NCBI GenBank assembly: GCA_029204225.1
Contig: CM055095.1
Coordinates: forward strand, 29,204,845-29,268,844
DNA: 64,000 bases
Origin: Diphasiastrum complanatum
Taxonomy: Eukaryota > Streptophyta > Lycopodiopsida > Lycopodiales > Lycopodiaceae
Direction of reading: 5' to 3'
Shown: positions 34,677 to 48,600 of the stretch, one piece after another
Position numbering within the stretch: position 1 is the first letter of the stretch
Layout: each line of letters opens with the position of its first letter
Notes under the pieces: model-generated
Told to the model about the DNA's origin: nothing
Seen by the model: the letters and a program-made list of their open reading frames with translations, nothing else
Databases searched by the model: none
Program-made: the position numbers and the translations under genes

Positions 34677-37600
34677 TGTCATGTCCATGATCAGTACATA
34701 GGATTCAATATACTCCTAGTCCTAGATACACGGTACTCCAGTGAATCAAGTTGTTAGTTATGTCACGTCATACTGGACATGACTGAAAGTAACTAATATC
34801 CTTGTGAGGCCTAGAGCACACTAAATGGAGTTAGTACAAGGTTTGGGACTATAAAGTCCACAATCCAAGGATCCTATTCTAAGCATGCCAATCACAAGCA
34901 ACACAAGGGAACCTGATGGTGGACAAACCAACCCAATCAAACCTAGATCGAACGGATCTATCTCCCAAGCTATGGATCAATCACTCATAGAGGAATGAGG
35001 CATCACACCAATAGCATCCTGCCACCAATCATGCAATCAAGCATACACTAGTGAGAGCCCAATAGGTATACTTATACCCTCCAAGGCCCATGCACCACAA
35101 GTAGTGCACTGTGACACCTCACAGGACACCTATGCAGCCTATCTGGGCCACGTCATCCAGTTCCCCAATGACTCATTGATAGACCCATACAAATCCACCA
35201 TCAAGTGTTTTAGGCCTACAACCATTAATTATGACCATGTACACATAAGGGCCCCAAATCCCTTATAGTCACAATTAGCTTACGGGTTGTCGGTCTACCG
35301 GTCCCTAGCGTGGACACGCTACCCGAGACCAGTCATGGGCATGACATTCTTCCCTCCTTATTCAAGTTCTGTCTTCAGAACTTAAAACTGGGAAAGTTCA
35401 TCCTTAAGCTTCTTTTTTGTTTCCAAGAATCGTCATCGTCTGTTCATCCCTTCCATCGAACCAGATGCTTGGTAACTATACGATTTCACAATCATTTAGT
35501 TCTTGTATCCAAGATCTTTCTGAATTCAATTGGAGACACATTCGATGATTCATCCAACAAGTCCAATCGATCTTCAGATCCAAGATGTTCTCCTTCACAT
35601 AGACTCTTTCAAAAATGGCTTACGTGAAATACGGGATGCACTTGAGATCCATTCGGGTGTTCCGATTGGTAAGCTAAGGATCCGGTCTATTTCAAGATCT
35701 TAAACAGTCCTCTATATCTAGGGGATGATTAGTAATGCTAGCCGGTACGCATTACACTTGAATCCATCGATATTCTCAAATATACCTTGTCTCCCACTTG
35801 GAAGTCTCTCGGTAATCTTTTTAGATTTGCATAATGTCGATCCCTATCCGGGCACTCTGGACATTTTTACGTGCAATCCGTAGCATTTCCTGCATATCGT
35901 GTAGGAAATCTGCTACTTTTTTAAACTTGATCATCCGAGTCTCAACCACGATGGGTGATATAGGTTTAAGACTATACGTAAGCACGCACGAGCTATAACT
36001 GGTAGCCAAATGCTTACTATAACTCAATCTCCATCAAGGATAACTTCCTCTCCGAGGAGATTGCTATCAAAATATAAATAAATATCTTATACAATCTTCT
36101 GATCATGCGGGTAATTCTTCTTTTAAACGATCAAGTATAACTAGAATCTGAACTATGATTCATCAAACATAATTCATCGGATTCTTGTCTTATACTCAAT
36201 AAAAGAACGTAACTACCAATGATCAGTAGAACTTAAAGCTCAGAGTCGTCTCCAGTTTAGCCAATACGGCCGACAAAAGCGAACTTTGAATCGCGAATGT
36301 TCATAATGTCACTTTGGTAATCCGTAAAGCCAAAACAGATACTCTAATAATTATTTGCTCTTTACCCAAATAAACATAGTCGATTTGATAAGATGGCCAG
36401 TCATTACCAAAATTACACTATCTTGTTTATTCATCCAGGGTAATCTACCAATCACAATCCTCTCTTATGGATTAGGTATATCCTAGAATCTGAGTTATGA
36501 TTCACCAATCTCAACTCTCCAGATTCCCGAGACCATACCCTATCATAAGCGTGCACTAAAATTCTTAAAAGACACATGAGTTGTTTACAAAGTCCTTTCC
36601 AATTTGAAAGTTCCAGACTTTTACAACTTACACACGGTGCCAATATAAGGATTGTAATCTAAAAAATGCCCTTACTTTAGACATGGCACAAAGTGTCATT
36701 CCAAAGTTAGAGTCGCTATCTAGAATACGTCTAGATTTTCCTCTTAAATTCTAACCTAGAATAACTTAAGATTTACCGGAATCTCATTACGTGAAGTTCT
36801 AACTTTTGGCAAACAACTATCCAACTCTCCTGAGTCTTCCGGGATAGCATTCCATCCTTTCCAAACGGGAAAAGATAAGTCCCAAAGTTCTCGTGTATTC
36901 TATGCACACTTATCAGTAAATGAATAAAAAATGACTCATAGACGTTGTGACTTATAAGCAATACATTTCAACAATAATATCCATAAGTAAGATTTCTATT
37001 GTTGATTTACAACAACTAACTCAGAAGTAACGCTTTTGATAGCTGTATCGGATTTAGAAAATGTTTAAATGTCTTGGTGTGGTACCAAAACACCACATTT
37101 AATCTGATTCTAAATCAATTCTAGGTCAATCAGCAATTCTCAATGAGAAATTACTATAACCCAGCGAGAAATTGTTTCAAACACATATCTCATCAATATG
37201 CCTATGTACCAACAACTAGTTTATGCATGCAAATAAACTTGGCTCACGGAATACTTTGAAGATCCACAAGATTAGAAGTTTGTACAAAAGGTTTTAATGA
37301 TCCCACAAAGATTTACTACATAACACATCTCCACAGATAACTCCTGATCTATACACAACACTTTCATAACCGAGAATCTTGTAACTTGGTTATCCTCTAA
37401 GAGAGAATATTTCTCAAAGAGTGTTATTTCACATCCAAAAAATCTCAACCAGAGATTAACTCAAAAGAATATATTGTTAGCATGAATTTCCTTCCTTGCA
37501 TCAACCCACGGATCACAGTCCAAACTAAGATCAAGTTGACTATATCCAACAAGGAACAAGTTTGAACAAACCTCCCATCTTGCAATAGAATTCCAAGTTC

Positions 37601-38060
37601 TGACACAAATCAATCGGACTTGTTATCAACTACTTTTCTACCGCAAGAGTACTTTCTAAATTTTTCTCCTTTAAATTTTCAAACTTGATATCTACTATAA
37701 TCCATAAAGGATTTTTGTAATTTCTAAATATCCTATCGTTTTTTATTCATAAAACAGGTCCATCATCAATACAATAGATTCCTCCTTGAATCTTTGACCG
37801 ATGTTTCTTCTTGATAATTCTCTTTTCTTCCTACTTCTCCCCCTTTTTAACAGGAAACGCACGAGTTTCTAAGGGGTGCAGATCATTTGAGATTTGCCCA
37901 GGAGAAGAGTCTAAGAAGAGATCCAAGAAAATCTTGAAAGCCAAAAGAAGTGTTGCATCAATGTAAGCAAATACCAATGATGTCCCAACACGACGACTAA
38001 ACCAAAGATCTTCTTGGTTACCAAGCTTGAGAATTGACCCGTAAATCAGAAAAGGATTTC
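34677..38060 (-). mobile_element. Chromodomain-type Ty3/gypsy relic, 3' half with LTR
   Basis: Read on minus, the 3' LTR runs from 35346 (TGTCATGCCC) to 34677 (ending CATGACA). It follows a purine tract, AAGGAGGGAAGAA. Just upstream, about 35400-35500 reads HLVRWKG and SFKF-type text, the chromodomain end of chromovirus integrases. A frame at 35821-36027 matches the linker after the integrase core (VADFLHDMQEMLRIARKNV). About 36370-36460 holds eroded integrase-core text collinear with the second gypsy copy at 46.9 kb. The rest, up to about 38060, is collinear with that copy but unreadable as protein. No primer site or 5' LTR is seen. Confidence 0.7.
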
Positions 38061-39656
38061 TTGAAGATTCAAGTAGAGAAAATAAGTTTAGAAAACGGTT
38101 TCATTAACCATTTTTGTGACATCGTCCATGGTCAACGAGTAATCAGTATTACCTTCCAAGGAATCACAAATTTTTGGGTTAATAAATGTCTTAAGAAATT
38201 CACCAATATATCCTTTATAAAGAAATAGCTTTCCGAGTTTCTGGTTTTGTAAATTTGAGATATCCAAAAATGGGGTCATGACCAATATCTCAAATTCTTG
38301 ACAAACACCCGTTTTATGACCGACAGTATTTGGCATCACTAAGATTTACGACCATACTATGGTCAGCTGATCCAGTTAGTTTCAAATCTTCATTTTGGAA
38401 TTGCCTGCGTCCTATACCATAGGTTCTTCCTCCACAAAGACCCTCCACTTTTTGATCAAAGTGTCAGAAAAATAACACAAGTATATGAAGTTCTCGGGAG
38501 TTAATCAAAAAATTCCAACTTCAACTAAAACATTCTTCACCCCTTTTCATAATCTTTACGGTCACTAGAAGGAGAACAATATCATCCTAACATGCATTGA
38601 GTGACAGATTTAGACTTGGGGAAGAATGAACTGACTTTTTCTTGTTCAAAATATTGGTACGCCCATGGCTTCAAGCACATCAAGAAACAACTTTTTCGTT
38701 CCATTTCAGTTTCCATCCTAGGCTTCTGGGCCCTTCTGGCCGTGCATGATTAAGAAAAAACGACATTTTGGCCAAAAAATCCATGAATTCACGTTCTCAT
38801 TTGCCCATTGTAGTGATTAAAGCGAATATATATTTCGTCAATTGTGAAAAAGCCTTACGGAATCCCCCACCAGGAATTCAGCCCAATCACAGTTCTATGG
38901 GTTGCATCCTCCCCCACGAGGAGCTTATCCAAAGCAAAAAACCGACAAAATTCGCTCGTTTTTATTCTGGGACATTGTGTAAGCTAACAAGCTCACCCAA
39001 TTGTTTATCCAGTCATCGACAACTTCGGGGCTCTCAATCGCTGGAACAAAATTTTTAGTTGTTAGCCCAAGTTGTAAATCACAAATGGCTATTTGTTGAA
39101 TAGATTTTGCATTAAGTTTTTTCTATTTATTGCAAAGATTAAATTCCAACCAGCATAGCTCAGTATTTACACCCATGAGTTTAAAATTTAAGGGGGTCAT
39201 CACGGTCGAGTGATGCCCACCCCTAACAGGAATTTAAATCATTAAGGGTATAATTTTCTAATCGAGCAACGTGCTTATAGACATTATACCAATGATTTTG
39301 CAAAATGGAATCTTAGCCAACAAATATGCGAAAAAAACCAATATATGCATCGAAATCTAATTCACATAGATTTTTAAACCATTGAGACTTCAGAAGAACA
39401 TATCTGCATTCCAAAAAACATAACTCTAAACCAATATGTTTTCGGAGGCCCATAGAAAGAGAGAGAAAACCGCACATAAAGCCATAGCCCGCCCCCCTCT
39501 CCCCCACCCAATCTATAATTCTAAAAATAAGAATTAGTTAACATTAAGTTAACCTAACACCCCCCCCCCCCCCCCCCCATTTTCATTTCCCTCCCACAAG
39601 AAGGCACTTCGGACCTCTATTACACGTGAACAGAAAGGAGAGGCCCGAACCCGAAC

Positions 39657-39735
<79 letters not shown>

Positions 39736-41097
39736 AATGGTCAATATAGCACCACACGTCTTGTGATGTTTGATGTGCAATTACTAAGTAGGCTTGTTCG
39801 AACTCATAACCACATTAGATTTCCAAGTTGAAGATCCTCTCAGTCAATAGAGAGTGTAAGTAAGATAATGACTTTGGAAGAAACAACAAAACAAAAAAAG
39901 AAGACTTTGTGGAAGGCACAAAAGGTAGTTGTAGAAAAGAATAAAAAACCTTATGTCATATTTTTTTAAAGAACCTTAGACCACTTTGTTAGGCCACAAA
40001 GCCATTGAATGTAAGTTTATTATAAAACTTTTTGAGTGGATTTTTTTAAAATCCAAAGCATTCATTTGATCTAGAATTCAAATATAAAAAAAAATATGCA
40101 TCTCATGCACTTTTGTTGGTGCGTATGATGAGAGCTCCTCTTTCCTTCTTCAAGGCAATGAGAGGCAAAGTCTCACAATATATAATATAAACATGTGAAT
40201 ACTTTGGAGTTGCATCCATCAGCCAAACCTAGCTCAAATAGATAGAGCACTAGGTTTAAGCTTTTACTAGAATTGATTTCTTTCTCGCCCAAGTGCCCCC
40301 CCCCCAAAAAAAAAAAAGAAAAAGAAAAAGAAAAAGAAAAAGCCTATCTAGGGAATCTTCACATGTTCAACCACGATGTAGGGGCTGAGATGGCAGGGTG
40401 GGGGGCCCACACACCCGTGCTCTGCTCTACTTTTGCTTGTGGGAACCATGATGATCATGTTACTTTTGTTGCTTTTGTGATTTCACCTACGTGATGCCTG
40501 CTTTTGACACTGTCCCGACTTATGAAATCAACCTCATGTATATGACCTGATGTTATGTTGCCTGCATTGGATGTTGATATGCTTTTACGATTGCCTTGTT
40601 TTGAGGTTGTCCTAGGTTTGAGAGATTGGTTGCTTGCGTTGGATACTACCTCCCTTTTTGAAATTAGCAGCCCTCTTGTCCAACATCCTTGGACCTCAAC
40701 AATTGACTAACCTACTGCTATTTGCAAGGAAAATGGAAATGACAAAGAGAACGAAGGCACTGACGACACCGTTGCTGTTGCTGTCTATCAACAAAAAAAT
40801 GTCCATGTTACAATTTGCTTTAGAGCTTCTGGCTAGATCACCCGTGCTATCCAACAACCATCTTGACTCGTGGAGATTCATTTCCAAGGTGCTCGGGTGG
40901 GCATGGGCTGCCTAACCCGATAACAGGTCAGGGCCATACTGGGATAGACAAGAGCTCGAGTGAAGGCCCTTGCCACACTCGGAACCCAGCCTTGAAGGTC
41001 AGGGCCGGTCTAGTGTGGGGCAGCATGTGAAGTGCCCTTAGTTAGAGGCTGTCCCCAGCCAAAAGGCCTCTTACCCTCTACGCTTTCCTACATGCCT
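38061..41097. other. Intergenic repeat-rich stretch, no recognised gene
   Basis: This includes a C run (about 39560-39578), a 74-bp GA microsatellite, an A-rich purine tract near 40305-40342, and short open frames without motifs (for example 38768-39058 on plus). A tRNA-like box sequence occurs near 39157 and again near 40228 (see findings). Confidence 0.4.
39659..39732. repeat. GA microsatellite of about 74 bp
   Basis: An uninterrupted GA dinucleotide run. The serine/leucine open frame on the opposite strand is an artefact of it. Confidence 0.95.
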
Positions 41098-41297
41098 TTG
41101 ACGCATGGATATGGCGTATTGTAGCGACCCTCTTCGAACCCTACTTTTCCTTCTCCGTTTTTGGCTCTCTTTGCTCACACTCTCACAATTCCTTTGCTAA
41201 ATCAAAGAAATAGGGAGCTTCTTTTGAGCTTGTCGCTTTGATTCTTCTCTCAGCTGCAGGAAAATATAAAACAAGCGTCAAATAGAAGCTTGAATTA

Positions 41298-41809
41298 ATG
41301 GCAGCAATTTCGCAGGGAGCTACCCTGGGCACGCATAGTTCGCTACTGCTGTTTCAGTCGGACGCCTCTGCTTGCTCATGGTGTACGTGTGCGAGATCAA
41401 GCAGTTTGCAAAGCGCATGGACTGGTAAAAGGTGGGGGCTACTCTTTCCCAAGCTGGAGCGAAAAACCCTTCAGCGGAAACCTGATCAGAGAGCTGCTAG
41501 GCTCATAAGATCCCAAAAGAGCGAAATAGATGCGGCAAAACAGCCATCCTTTCAGAAAAGCCACATACAGCATGGATTTCGAGCTGTGCAAGTAATTATT
41601 TCTTCAAGGTCTATAATTCCACATATGCAACATCTGACCTCTTTTATTCTTTCTTATCTTGTAATTTGTTATTGGCCAGTTTTATTTGACATGTTTCAAA
41701 TATGACTTTCCACCCCTTCATTGTCATATTAACTTCTACTCATCTTGTGGACTTGTTTAAATTGTTTCTGTTTTCAAACAGTTGCTAGAAAAATTGGACC
41801 TATGCACAC

Positions 41810-41852
<43 letters not shown>

Positions 41853-42584
41853 CATAGTTGCAGTGAATCGCGATTCTAGGGGTACAGCGATTTGCGAATC
41901 GTGATTCTGGGAATCAGCGAAGTGCGGTTCTCAATCGCCAAGAATTTTTTTTTAATTTTCAGGTTCATTTCAGGTCCAAAAAAAATTCTGACTGAAATTA
42001 GACCTGAAACTAATGTAATCGTAATCGTCTGTTTTTCCCCTCCCCACTGATACCCATATTGCCTGGGTTTAAAAAAAAAAAAAACACAACGATTCTGAGC
42101 GATTCTGGGTTTTTTTTGACAACTATTCTAGATTCTCGATTGCAATTATGATATATATCATAGTTGCACTGCATTTCTGGAAAGGCGGTCAAAGATACGG
42201 TCAGAAACGCTTTTCTGGATTCTGGATTCCAGAAACCCTTTTTTGTTTTTTGGTTGATTTTTTTGTGGGCAATATGGGTATCAGATGAAAGCTCTAATTA
42301 CGAGTATTACATCTGTATAGTTTGCCGAATGTTTTGGGTACAGGATGGTCTGGTTTAGGTGCATTAACTCCCAGGTTTACACTTTAGCTTCTTATAATAT
42401 AAAAAAAAAAAAAAAAAAATTAGAATGTCCCAATGTGTTCACAATAGGATTCTCTCTCTCTCTCTCTCTCTCTCTCAGATTACAACAAACTGAACAAAAC
42501 CCATAAGGAACCATGCTGAACCGTACTGCATCGTACTGAACTGTACTGAATCATATTTCAACCATATTGAATCGTTTTTCAACC

Positions 42585-42641
<57 letters not shown>

Positions 42642-45600
42642 ATAAACCAAAAAAACGAACTGAAACCATAAAGAACCATATTGAATCATGACACTGCTGT
42701 GAATAAGATCATCATAATATATAATATCGGGCCACATGGCGCCAAAATGGGGTACACTGATGTTCCATGAATGTAATGAAAACTATACAACTAAGACTCG
42801 TCGGAGTTATGGTAGTCAAAATCATCCGAGTTTGTGCCTGTCTGCTGACCCCAAGGGTCTGCAGATGAATCGGAATAAGAGGAAACCATACGCCGTGGTG
42901 TGGCCCTGGCTCTGCGTCCTCCCCCTGCCTCTACCTCTGCCTCTCTCCCCTCCTCTGGCCCCCCTCTGGCTGTCCCCACCCCTCTATCTACGCTTGCGTG
43001 TCTGTGTGTCAGGTAGCTGTGATCCTACGCCCTGGGATGGCCCTACCCACTGTGATGATGCCTGGTCTGACAGCTGCCTGTGATGCTCCACTCCTGTCTA
43101 CAAATAGTGAACTCAGCCCCCCCCTCTCAGAACCTCTCTCTCTCTCTCCATCGCGGCTGGCGCCCTCTCCATCGCGGTTGCTGGCGCAGCTCCATCGCGC
43201 TACTGGCCGCCTGATCCATGTTGCTGCTGGCACTTGCTCCTTGCGCCCTCCATCGCGGCTGCTAGCGCCCTCCATCGCCCTCCTGTTCATCGCTGATGGT
43301 GCCTAGCTAGCCATCCTTGCTTGCCTATCTTCAGATATGCAAAATGCCTCGTCGAAAAGGGGTTATTCCTGATCCATCTTCTGTTTCCATCATTGCCTCA
43401 GCCCCTCAAACAGATCCAACTTCCCCTTCTACTTCTATGCCCGTTGCAATTCCTATCTCTCCATCAAATCCTATTACCAACAATGAAACTACTGTAGCTA
43501 TTCCCTTGACTCCAGACACTCTAGAAGCACCTACTTCTCTCCCCACATACACCTTAGTCCGTCTTCTTCGTGAAGATCAACTCCGTCTATTTGAATACCT
43601 TAACAATCATAGAGAGAAACTTGCTTCCCATGATTCTCTACTTCTCGCTGTGCAATCGCACCTTCAGAAGCTAGACACTTCCATTGAAGCACTCAAGAAG
43701 GAAGTTGCAGTTATCAAAAGTGAAAATTCTTCCCAAATCGCTACTTCAGAAAAGATTCAGCAACTCGAAAATCAGGTGGAGCAACACCATACGGCTGTCC
43801 AATCATGGGCAGATGTACTTAAAGGTTCATCTACAACTATCTCTCCACTTTCGCCATCACCTTCGTTTATCTCAGCCACGTTCAACGAGGGCCGTCTGTG
43901 AGAACACAAAGTTCTCAATGTCCGTGTTAGAGGTATCCCGAACTCCCAAAATGCTGTTGAAGAAGCTGAAAAGTTTTTGGAAGGAAATCTTCAGCACCAT
44001 AGCAAAGGTATGGAAACCGCTTGGCGACCTAAGAAGGACCCAAATACTCTTGTCATCTGCTTCACGTCAGTGTCTCACTGGCGCGAAGTTTTAGGGAAAC
44101 GATCTAAATTGCGTGATACCAAAACCTATTTGGACGACGATCTTACTTTCATCCAAGTCCAAGAACGTAAGAAAGCAAGACAAGAAGCTCTATCAACTGG
44201 CAAACAGCTTATCTATCGTGACGGCATTATCAGATTTGTGGATTGTAAGCCTATAGTTAATGAGAGTTTTAGTTCTGAGATAGAGTTTGAATTTTTGAAA
44301 TGAAGAGATGTCCAGTTGAGCATGTAAATGGTACACGTACCATATAATCCTGGTTATATCACTCTCTTCTTAGTTAGTTTGGTTTTAGTTAGTTCTTTTT
44401 GACGGCACTGATCCGTCTTGTTTCCATCTTATTTGATGTACTTGCTCGTCTTATACGCCTTTCGGCATGGAAAAGACGTTAATAAAGCTTTCTTTCTTTC
44501 TTTCTAGGCCTACGTGCAGGAATGGTTGGATCCTCCTCTATCTCCGCATCAGGGTCCACCAACAGTCCATCCCCCTGTGTCTCTGCCCCCATCTCCTCCT
44601 CCTCCTCAGTATCCCCCTCAACCCACTCCTCCTCCTCATAATCAGCCCTGAGCTCCTCTCCACCCTCCGAGCCTTCATCATCTCCCTCCTCAGCCCTCTC
44701 CCACACCCTCTCTGTCCTCCTCTGCCGCCATAAAGCCCGTGCTTCAGTCTGTGCCTGTCTATAGAGCTCTTTATAGATCTCATCATCAATCTCCTCCTGC
44801 GTGGGTGGTTCCCGAGAGCTGCCGAGTCCACCAAGCAAGAGTTTGGGTTCACCTGCAATCAAAAACAATACATTGTTGTCATGCAAGTATATTGCAATTC
44901 ACTGCATAGTTCAAACAATTCAATTCGTCAAAGTACTACCAGAGCATGGGGTAATAATGTGACTCACCTCGATCATATGGCCCTCTCCGTGTGTGTGCCT
45001 CAGCATATGACTGTTCACAAACACTAAAACGTCTCCCAGGACTCCCAACCGAGATAAGAGCTTCCTAGAACACCAAGGGAGGATTGCAATAGACGAAACC
45101 GTCCCAACCAAACCTAGACCCAATACCGGTCTAGCCCTCGAGCAATCCAGGAGATAGGCAAACCACAGGAAGATCGCTTCACAGTCTGACAACATAACGG
45201 CCACAGACTATTTAATGATCCTCATAGACACTGGTAAGGGTATATATAGAGATATAGCCAACCCCACCTGCCCATGCACCGAATCCACATGGAAGCACTC
45301 TAATTGATCATGCCAATCTCCCATGCATGTCCACTGCATGTAGGTATCTCTAATCCATAATAGCCAAGACCCATGCATAAGCACAGTGCATGTACACCCT
45401 ATCCCATATTAAGATGCAACACACATCAACCACATGCGGGTGTGACCTCATGGTCCTACTCGACTATTATCCAGATTAGGCCTGGCCCCTACGTCCAAGA
45501 CATCCCCTAACCAAACCCCATTAGGGCCGTAACATACTTTTCCCCTTATTTCAGTTTTGTCCTCAGAACTTAAAGTCTGGGAAACTCTTCTTTAGATTAC

Positions 45601-48600
45601 CTTCTAGTTCCCATGAATCCTCATCATCAGAATGTCCTTTCCATTGAACCAGATGCTCAATAACATCCCGATTACGCAATCGCTTGGATTTTGTATCAAG
45701 AATCTTTTCAGGCTCTAAAGGAATCCTTTCAGATAAGTCTTCAAATGAATCTAGACTTTTACCAGAACCATGGTAATCCCTCACATGTAGACTCATCTCT
45801 AGATGACTAACATGGAACATGGGATGAGTCTTGATTCCCTCTGGTAACTAAAGATCCAATATTTTTCAAGATTTTCTATGGTCCACTATAACGAGCAGAC
45901 AAATTGTAATGCTTCCCAATGCGCATTACCTTAGAATCCATCGGAATTCTAAGATACACCCAATCCCCAACTTGAGACTCCTAAGGCGATCTCTTCAGAT
46001 TAGCAAAATGTCTTACCCAATCCTGGGTACTTAGAACATTTTCACGTGCTAACTGTAGCATTTCGTGCATTTCTCGCAAGAAATCCACCACTTTCTGAAC
46101 TTTAGTCGACTTATTCTCAATCGTTACCGGAAATCCGGGTTGAAATCCATACATAAGCATAAACGGACTATACCCAGTAATGCTTACTACTGTTACAAGC
46201 AAACTCAATCAATGGAAGGTACCTCATCAAATGAGATTGCCATCAAGAGACCTATGCACAAAGCATCCAATCTTTTCACCACTCACGTTACCTTCTCTTG
46301 AAAGTCAAATATAGACTGGAACCTAAACTATGATTCATCATTCACAATTCACCAGATTCCTTTTCTATACTTGAGAGTAAGAGATCGTGCATGCTACTGT
46401 TCTTAAAAGACATATGAGCTGCTCCACAAAAATCCTTTCCACTAGGAAAGTTCCAGATTTATGCGAATCTACTCACCTTACGATGCCAATAAAGAACTGT
46501 AGTCTCCTAATTCTTCACTCTTTACATGGCTCAACATGTCATTTCAAAGTCAAGGTTCCATTTAGAACACATCTAAACCCCAATATACTTAAGTTCTAAT
46601 CTAGAATAACTTAAGATTAATTAACCTCATTATTGAAGCCCTGGGCTTTTGGTTCCACCAATTATCCAACTCCAACTGAGTTTTCCAAGATGATTTTATT
46701 TTCAACAAAAAATATTTAGAACCCAAAGTTCCTGCATATCTTATGTAAATCACCCATTACCTGAGTCATAAAATAACTCATAATGGCTGTGACTTACAAT
46801 CGATACAACTTATCTACAATATCAACAAATAATGGTATCTTGTAGACTCGTCCAACAACTCAGACGTTTACACTATAGTCTTTACCGGAATAAACATAAG
46901 CAATTTAGTTAATAGGTCAACTATGACCCAAATTGCATCATTCTTGTTTATCCGTGCACGGTAAACGAACTACAAAATCCATCGAGATACTATCCCACCA
47001 CTCAGGAGGATTATCTAATGGATGCAACAGCCCACCAGCCTTCACGCATTCCGCATTACTCCACTGGCAATGTTATCAATTCAACACATAAGATTCTACG
47101 GAAGGCATTAACTTGGCCAAAATAAAATCCTCCGTACCAAATCTATACACCATGTGAGAATTTGTCATAAGACACTTCTCAACAATATGTCTATGTTTCC
47201 TGACTGGTTTATGCATGCAAATAAACTCAGTCCAATGAACTCATAGTGGATCCACAGGATTAAGAACTTGCGCAAAGAAAACATGATCCCACTATGATTC
47301 AATACATAGCATAAGTCTACAGATCTCACCCCATTTGTATATAATAGATGCCTAACTGAGAATCTTGTAACCCAGATATCCTGAGAGAGAATATCTCTCA
47401 AAGAGTGCTTTTCCATAGAATGAGAAACCAGAATCTCAATCAGAGATTTATTCCCAAAACAATATGTCATTAGCATCAACCCTTAGTTCTCACTAACTCA
47501 AGTTGATCAAACCAACAAGAAACCACCTAAACAACCCTTTCTTGTAATACGATCACCTAATACCAACTTGTCTAGTTCATAATTAGTGACGTCCTATTCA
47601 CACAAGAATTGCTTCTAAAAAATTTCCCATACATCTTCTAACTGGATTTCTTAACAATCCTTAGAAGTTCCCAACAGTATCCAAAATATCCTATCAATTC
47701 TAATTCAAAACCAAGTCCTTCATCTATAGACATTACGAATTCAATCTAGAATCAATAATATAGATGTTTCGCCCAAGCAACTTTCTATCAACTACTTCTC
47801 CCCTTTTATCAGAAAACTCCACAACTTTTCAATCAAATTCATGTCACACCAGATATTGTCTAGGAGAAGTCTTACAGAAGATCCCACTGAACCGGACAAG
47901 TCGATAGAAAATGTTGCATCAACCGACTCCAAGACAATTAATGACCCAACATACAAGCATAACAACTTATCCAAAGGTATTCTTCTTTGATTATAAAAAC
48001 CATTACCTCATGGGAAACCAACTTGAATAGATCAGAAAAGGATTTTTTTTCCCATCTCCCATTTTCGATACCTCACTTTAATAATGAGATTGATTTGATT
48101 AAGGCTTGGTTTTAAATAGAAATTTTTTTATATCATTGAGTGAAACATGCATAACAATTTTTTAAACTGTGTTTTCTTTTACATGCAACCAGTAAGCATA
48201 AAGATATGTGTCAATCATTGCTAACAAATTACTTTTAGGTATATCAATTTGAAGTAATTTCAATGGAATCGTAGAATCGGAGAACCGTGTACAGCTCACA
48301 AAAAATTTAAGGGTGAACCGTATCAATCAATTAATTAATTTTTTTTTTGTTCCACCTCCAAAAACAGCCCAAAAATATGCAAAAAAAAGGCCAAAAAAAG
48401 CCAAGAAAAACCAAAATTGTTAAGGGAGTTTAATTACTTTTTTTGGGGAGGACCATAGCATTTGTGAGAACTATGGACGGTTCACCATGGTTCTCAGAAC
48501 CGTACAATGAACCGTACGGTTCACCACAAATATAAGGCTGAAGTTCCAGGGATGCGCATCCGCGCCGGACGTGGGCAATCCACGTCCACGTCCGGCGTCC

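Noticed and set aside
39583-39780. Minus-strand frame of repeated Ser-Leu
   Set aside because: It is an artefact of the GA microsatellite.
44479-44886. Host acidic nuclear protein
   Set aside because: It is a fragment interrupted by a LINE inside a transposon-filled intron with low-complexity composition, so a transposon origin is more likely.
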